A DNA stretch of 10,322 nt from DATJHM01 sp035493895 (GTDB taxonomy: Bacteria > Chloroflexota > Ktedonobacteria > Ktedonobacterales > Ktedonobacteraceae). Where the stretch lies: assembly GCA_035493895.1 (NCBI GenBank), contig DATJHM010000212.1, positions 1 to 10,322 of the forward strand, given 5' to 3'. Positions 6,810 through 10,322 of the stretch are shown in pieces. How positions within the stretch are numbered: the stretch's first letter is position 1; each line of letters opens with the position of its first letter. The position numbers were made by a program, and so were the translations under genes. Below the pieces are notes generated by a model that saw only the letters and a program-made list of their open reading frames with translations, searched no databases and was not told the origin of the DNA.

Positions 6810-6983
6810 ATGACCAGAATGATCTCAGAGCACGCACGCACGATTTTGCTGGTACTTCTTCTTTGCCTTGGATTAATGTTCTGGACGCTCCATCTCTGGC
6901 AGATGCCAATCCAGGCCCAGCATGGCTATTCACCCGTCCATCAGCACTATATGTCCTGCCCGCCTCCACCTTACGATTGCTAA
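6810..6983 (+). CDS. 57-aa predicted secreted or membrane peptide with Cys-Pro4-Tyr-Asp-Cys tail
   Basis: The ATG at 6810 is preceded by AAGAAAGGA (6792-6800) with 9-nt spacing, a good site. A longer reading from TTG 6780 would swallow this site. The product has a charged N-terminus, a hydrophobic stretch at about 11-30 (TILLVLLLCLGLMFWTLHLW) and a short tail rich in His, Tyr and Pro that ends CPPPPYDC. The hydrophobic part may be a signal peptide cleaved after QA (36) or a membrane anchor. The two tail cysteines (C50, C57) could form a disulfide, and H38, H44 and H46 could bind metal. I recognise no family. It has its own terminator and is divergent from the sigma gene. Confidence 0.55.
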   Translation: MTRMISEHARTILLVLLLCLGLMFWTLHLWQMPIQAQHGYSPVHQHYMSCPPPPYDC

Positions 6984-7013
6984 AGTATACGCACATGCAT
7001 ATCTATCTCCTGC

Positions 7014-7048
7014 GTGACCTGGCGTTCACAACGCCGGGTCGCTTTTAT
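7014..7048 (+). terminator. Intrinsic terminator after the 57-aa peptide gene
   Basis: A 13-bp stem (7014-7026 with 7030-7042, two G-U pairs) closes a 3-nt loop and is followed directly by TTTTAT. This is a textbook Rho-independent terminator 30 nt after the stop codon. It separates the peptide gene from the glutaredoxin unit. Confidence 0.88.
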
Positions 7049-7085
7049 TATGACTATTTGACCCCCACCATAGGCCAAAAGACTC

Positions 7086-7115
7086 TTGCGCCCATTCGCG
7101 CACTTCAATTATGAT
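7086..7115 (+). promoter_or_regulatory. Promoter of the glutaredoxin-DUF2085-mtaB unit
   Basis: TTGCGC (7086-7091) and TATGAT (7110-7115) are 18 nt apart. A second TATGAT at 7115-7120 overlaps. The preceding terminator means a new promoter is needed here. Transcription would start around 7121-7126, at the edge of the inverted repeat. Confidence 0.45.
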
Positions 7116-7120
7116 ATGAT

Positions 7121-7140
7121 GGTGAGAGGATATTCTCACC
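7121..7140. promoter_or_regulatory. Inverted repeat at the predicted transcription start
   Basis: GGTGAGA-ggatat-TCTCACC is a perfect 7-bp inverted repeat with a 6-nt centre, placed between the -10 box and the ribosome binding site GGAG (7142-7145). In DNA it could be an operator; in RNA it would form a 5' hairpin touching the ribosome binding site. Confidence 0.5.
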
Positions 7141-7154
7141 TGGAGTAATAGACG

Positions 7155-7412
7155 ATGGAACAAGAACAACTTCCGGTACCGCACGTGACGTTTTATACTA
7201 AAGCAGGTTGCCATCTCTGCGACCATGCTCGCGATCTACTGGACGAGATTGCCGCCGAGCACGAATATCAGCTCAAAGAAATTGATATTCGCCAGGATAT
7301 GGCTCTCTTCGCAGAGTTTCGCTATCGTATTCCCGTTATCCGTATCAATGAAACTATTGTGGCCGAGGGTCGTATAGAATATGAAGACCTCATCGTGGCC
7401 TTCCAGCAATAA
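7155..7412 (+). CDS. Glutaredoxin-like thiol-disulfide protein
   Basis: 85 residues, the size of a minimal glutaredoxin fold. The N-terminal strand VTFYTKAGCHLC carries the CxxC redox pair C19/C22 before the first helix, and RIPVI (58-62) holds the cis-proline P60 expected to line the active site. EGRIEYEDLI at the C-terminus fits the last strand and helix. Together these indicate a cytoplasmic thiol reductant of the glutaredoxin/DUF836 type. The substrate is unknown. GGAG at 7142-7145 lies 9 nt before the ATG. It heads a four-gene run and is 33 nt from the DUF2085 gene. Confidence 0.88.
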   Translation: MEQEQLPVPHVTFYTKAGCHLCDHARDLLDEIAAEHEYQLKEIDIRQDMALFAEFRYRIPVIRINETIVAEGRIEYEDLIVAFQQ

Positions 7413-7445
7413 CATCAAGAAATGAAAGCGTAAAAGGGTAATCGC

Positions 7446-8057
7446 ATGGCAACATCACATAGCAATTTCTTACCGGCACTTCCCGGCAACAGACACTCTT
7501 TCAGACACGTTCTTGAGCGTGCCATGCATCGCGTTGGCGATTTCATGATTACCTACTGGGCACACATGATTACAGGCATCCTGGGCATCATCGTCTTCGC
7601 CGCCCTCTCTGTTCCCTTTCTCTCCTACTTTGGCCTCGACACTATCGCGAAACCAATATTTTTTGCGCTGCATTATGTCTGTGCTCAGATCCCCTCACAC
7701 TCTTTCTATATGTTTGGGCACCAGTTTGGTCTGTGTGCGCGCAATCTTTCGATCTATAGCTCCATGTTCCTGGGCAGCCTGATCTTTGTGCTCAGCAAAA
7801 AACGTATTCCCGGTATCCCCTGGTGGCTCTGGGTCTTGCTTATTCTGCCTATGGCGATAGATGGCACTACGCAGATGTTTGGTCTACGCGAAAGCACGTG
7901 GGAACTTCGCGTGCTCACCGGGACGCTCTTTGGCCTCGGCAGCATCTGGTTCGCTCTGCCACTGATGGAGAAGGCGATGCAGGAACCCGCGGTGCCGACG
8001 TATCCAATCAGACGCCCTCGTCCTCAGACTACCCAACACCAACAGGATACGCTATAA
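7446..8057 (+). CDS. DUF2085 family integral membrane protein
   Basis: 203 residues with hydrophobic segments at about 41-62, 103-117, 124-140 and 155-176. The family signature is clear: HYVCAQIPSHSFYMFGHQF followed by LCARNLSIY, giving conserved C79, H85, H92 and C97, which look like a metal or redox site at the membrane face. The second signature DGTTQMFGLRESTWELRVLTG (split 139-150 and 151-159) is also present. The biochemical role of DUF2085 is not known to me. The tail (about 181-203) is polar, Pro/Gln rich and probably cytoplasmic. AGGG (7435-7438) is 7 nt before the ATG. Neighbours are a thiol protein upstream and mtaB 49 nt downstream. Confidence 0.9.
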   Translation: MATSHSNFLPALPGNRHSFRHVLERAMHRVGDFMITYWAHMITGILGIIVFAALSVPFLSYFGLDTIAKPIFFALHYVCAQIPSHSFYMFGHQFGLCARNLSIYSSMFLGSLIFVLSKKRIPGIPWWLWVLLILPMAIDGTTQMFGLRESTWELRVLTGTLFGLGSIWFALPLMEKAMQEPAVPTYPIRRPRPQTTQHQQDTL

Positions 8058-8106
8058 TCAGACCAGAAAAATTTCCAGGAGAAAGGGTCAGAACCCGTAC
8101 AAGCAT

Positions 8107-9570
8107 ATGTCTCATCAGCCATCACAGGAAACCACCTTTGCCGTGACCACATTGGGCTGCAAGGTGAATCAGGCCGATAGCGAAGCTATTGGCGAGCAAA
8201 TGAGCGCGGCTGGCTTTGTGCAACGCGACTTCACTGAGGTTGCGGATATCTACATCGTCAATACCTGCACCGTGACACATCTTGGCGACCGTAGCTCGCG
8301 CCAGCTCATTGCCCAGGCACAACGTCGTCATCCCGATGCGCTCCTGGTCGTCACCGGCTGCTACGCTGAGATGAATCCGCAGGCCGTTTCGGCTCTCCCC
8401 GGCGTCGATCTGGTCGTCGGCAATACGCAAAAAGAGACACTCGTCGAGCTCATTCGCCATCACCAGCAAACGCAACCAGCTTCTGAGCAGACAGAGACTC
8501 CCGAGCAAGCCTTTTCTGGCGCACGTGTGTTGCCTGTCGTCCCTTTTGATACACAACATATCGGCAGCGATCACGGCCTGACATTTCACATTGCTGATGA
8601 GGACCCTCAACCCGATAATCCGGCGCAACTCTCGCCCTTCACAACGAACACGCAGGCAGAGCAAAATCACCCGGGCCTTTTCTCACGCACACGCGTCCAG
8701 ATGAAAGTGCAGGACGGCTGCGATAATCGCTGCACCTACTGCATCGTGCCTACCGTCCGTGGCAAATCGCGCAGTCGCAGCATTGCCTCGGTCGTTGAGC
8801 ATGTACAACGCAAAGCCCGCGCCGGTTTTCAAGAGATTGTCCTGACGGGCATCCACCTCGGCGACTACCATCCCGCCGAGGATGAGCAGCTCGATCTTGG
8901 CAATCTCATTTCAGCATTGTTGCAGGAAACAGAGATCCCACGTATTCGCGTCTCATCGCTGGAGCCCGAAGATTTTCGCCTGGAGTGGCTGGATTTATGG
9001 CAAGATCTCCGCATGTGCAGGCACTTTCACTTGCCAATGCAGAGCGGCTCAGATGCTATTCTCCGACGCATGGCTCGCCGCTACACAAGCGATCGCTATC
9101 GGACTATCATCACCACCGCCAAACACCGTATTCCCGGTGTCGCCATCAGTACCGACATCATCACTGGCTTTCCCGGCGAGACCGATGAGGATTTTGAGCA
9201 GACCTATCAGCTTGCGCAAGAGCTGGAATTCGCGAAAACGCACGTCTTTCGTTTCTCCGCACGCCAGGGGACAGCGGCGGCACGCATGCGCGGTCAGCTC
9301 AAAGATGAGATCAAAAAGGCTCGTAGCCAGCGCCTGCTCGATCTCAACGAGACCCACAGCCGTCTCTTTCGCGAACAATTCCTGGGAGAAACAGCGCAGG
9401 TCCTCATTGAAACCCGCAAACATGGGTTCTGGGAAGGTCTCACTGATAACTACCTGCGTGTAGAAATTCAAGATCTGCCAGAACAGGCTCACGATTGGCA
9501 ACACCAGATCGTTCAGGCCCGCCTCTCACACCTGAGCGGCGACGGCATCGAGGGCGTCTACCTCCCATGA
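8107..9570 (+). CDS. mtaB: tRNA (N6-threonylcarbamoyladenosine-37) methylthiotransferase MtaB
   Basis: Radical-SAM enzyme that adds the methylthio group to t6A37 in tRNA, giving ms2t6A. The N-terminal domain has LGCKVNQAD with C18, then NTCTVT with C54 and TGCYAE with C85, which bind the auxiliary 4Fe-4S cluster. The radical-SAM motif is DGCDNRCTYC (C205, C209, C212). The TRAM domain is at about 428-487. LGCKVNQ and NTCTVT favour MtaB over MiaB or RimO. At 487 residues it is longer than the usual 430-450 because of a Gln/Thr/Pro/Asp-rich insertion at about 119-190. The AGGAG (8077-8081) is far from the ATG, about 25 nt, with a 4-bp hairpin (8085-8096) between. I see no better in-frame start. 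Confidence 0.93.
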   Translation: MSHQPSQETTFAVTTLGCKVNQADSEAIGEQMSAAGFVQRDFTEVADIYIVNTCTVTHLGDRSSRQLIAQAQRRHPDALLVVTGCYAEMNPQAVSALPGVDLVVGNTQKETLVELIRHHQQTQPASEQTETPEQAFSGARVLPVVPFDTQHIGSDHGLTFHIADEDPQPDNPAQLSPFTTNTQAEQNHPGLFSRTRVQMKVQDGCDNRCTYCIVPTVRGKSRSRSIASVVEHVQRKARAGFQEIVLTGIHLGDYHPAEDEQLDLGNLISALLQETEIPRIRVSSLEPEDFRLEWLDLWQDLRMCRHFHLPMQSGSDAILRRMARRYTSDRYRTIITTAKHRIPGVAISTDIITGFPGETDEDFEQTYQLAQELEFAKTHVFRFSARQGTAAARMRGQLKDEIKKARSQRLLDLNETHSRLFREQFLGETAQVLIETRKHGFWEGLTDNYLRVEIQDLPEQAHDWQHQIVQARLSHLSGDGIEGVYLP

Positions 9571-9631
9571 TGTTAGACCTCTCCTCCCACTGTCGCGCAT
9601 GCTTGCTCAGGATGTGGCACAAGGAATCTCT

Positions 9632-10322
9632 ATGCTGAAGCATTTCCTCCCTCTCATTGCGCTGAGCATCTTGCTCTTACTGCTTTCCGCGTGTGGCGAT
9701 GGGGAAAACATGCTCACCGGCACCAATCCTGCTCCTACCATGGCACAGCCAGCCAGTACGGCACCGGCTCTATCCGCACAGGGTACGTTTGCGGAATACC
9801 CGCTGCCACAGGATCATAGCAGCATCATGCGCCCAGTCGTCGATCATGAGGGGCGTGTCTGGTTCGGCGAGATGGGCCGCAACTATCTGGCCTACTTCGA
9901 TCCCCAGACGCAAAGATTTCACCAGATGACCCCTCCGCAGGGTGCCAATGGGATTATGGGTATCGCCGTAGCCAGCGATGATACGATCTGGTTTGCGGAA
10001 CAATATGCCAATTATATTGGGCACTATTTTCCCACCACCGGACGCTATCAGATCTACCATCTCCCGGTATTGCACAAACCCGACCCGGGCGATAAAACAA
10101 AAACGCTCTCCCTACCCACCGCGCCCAACGATATCGTGCTCGATAAACAGGGCAACGTCTGGTTCACCGAGATGAACGCCGACGCGATTGGCGTACTACA
10201 CGTCAAAACGGGCCAGTTTACGCACTACCCGCTCTCCTCACCGCCCACCATCCAAAATCTCAATCCTTACGGCATAACTATCGATCCCCAGGGCAACATC
10301 TGGTTTACGGAAGCCAACAACA
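9632..10322 (+). CDS. Vgb-like beta-propeller lipoprotein (3' end outside window)
   Basis: The frame is open from ATG 9632 to the right edge (230 residues, incomplete). AAGGA (9621-9625) is 6 nt before the start. The N-terminus is a lipoprotein signal: a hydrophobic run then LLSAC with C21 as the lipidation site, so the protein is probably anchored outside the membrane. A Pro/Ala/Thr-rich linker (about 22-50) follows. Then come propeller repeats of the virginiamycin B lyase type: GRVWFGE (74-80), DTIWFAE (117-123), GNVWFTE (174-180) and GNIWFTE (221-227), each followed by IG or a similar strand and a TG-x-[FY] turn. Vgb lyase catalytic residues lie in later blades and cannot be checked, so streptogramin inactivation is not implied. 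It is 61 nt from mtaB and may share its transcript. Confidence 0.85.
   Translation, partial: MLKHFLPLIALSILLLLLSACGDGENMLTGTNPAPTMAQPASTAPALSAQGTFAEYPLPQDHSSIMRPVVDHEGRVWFGEMGRNYLAYFDPQTQRFHQMTPPQGANGIMGIAVASDDTIWFAEQYANYIGHYFPTTGRYQIYHLPVLHKPDPGDKTKTLSLPTAPNDIVLDKQGNVWFTEMNADAIGVLHVKTGQFTHYPLSSPPTIQNLNPYGITIDPQGNIWFTEANN

Overview
The window reads as an ordinary bacterial chromosome segment of moderate G+C content with loosely packed genes and several repeat-rich intergenic stretches. The gene content (a short sigma-70-like factor followed by a zinc-cluster protein, a DUF2085 membrane protein, a lipoprotein beta-propeller of the Vgb type, a GH15 glucoamylase/trehalase-type enzyme) and the hairpin-forming intergenic repeats remind me of Chloroflexota of the class Ktedonobacteria. 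That placement is an inference from style, not a database result.

Layout. Positions 1-136 may hold the 3' end of an unrecognised gene. Positions 137-1015 have no convincing gene. They hold two copies of a 49-nt direct repeat built on TGTAG words, a large imperfect palindrome flanked by near-identical 21-nt repeats, and a candidate promoter with a perfect 14-bp palindrome in front of the GH15 gene (1016-2860). After a 461-nt gap with nothing firm in it comes typA/bipA (3322-5178), the ribosome-associated translational GTPase. A double hairpin (5203-5284) separates it from a leftward pair: a sigma-70-like factor (5815-6624) and, downstream of it, a 119-aa protein with two HxxxCxxC zinc clusters (5384-5743). 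A 57-aa predicted secreted or membrane peptide (6810-6983) is divergent from the sigma gene and ends at a strong intrinsic terminator (7014-7048).

From 7155 to the right edge four genes run rightward with 33-61 nt gaps and look like one transcription unit: a glutaredoxin-like thiol protein, a DUF2085 membrane protein, the tRNA methylthiotransferase MtaB with an unusual insertion, and a Vgb-like beta-propeller lipoprotein cut by the window end. A promoter and an inverted repeat precede the first gene.

No phage, CRISPR, insertion sequence with transposase, tRNA or rRNA is visible. I see no clearly new multi-gene system. The most interesting leads are the TGTAG direct repeats, the palindromic operator-like site before the GH15 gene, and the sigma / zinc-protein / secreted-peptide cluster.
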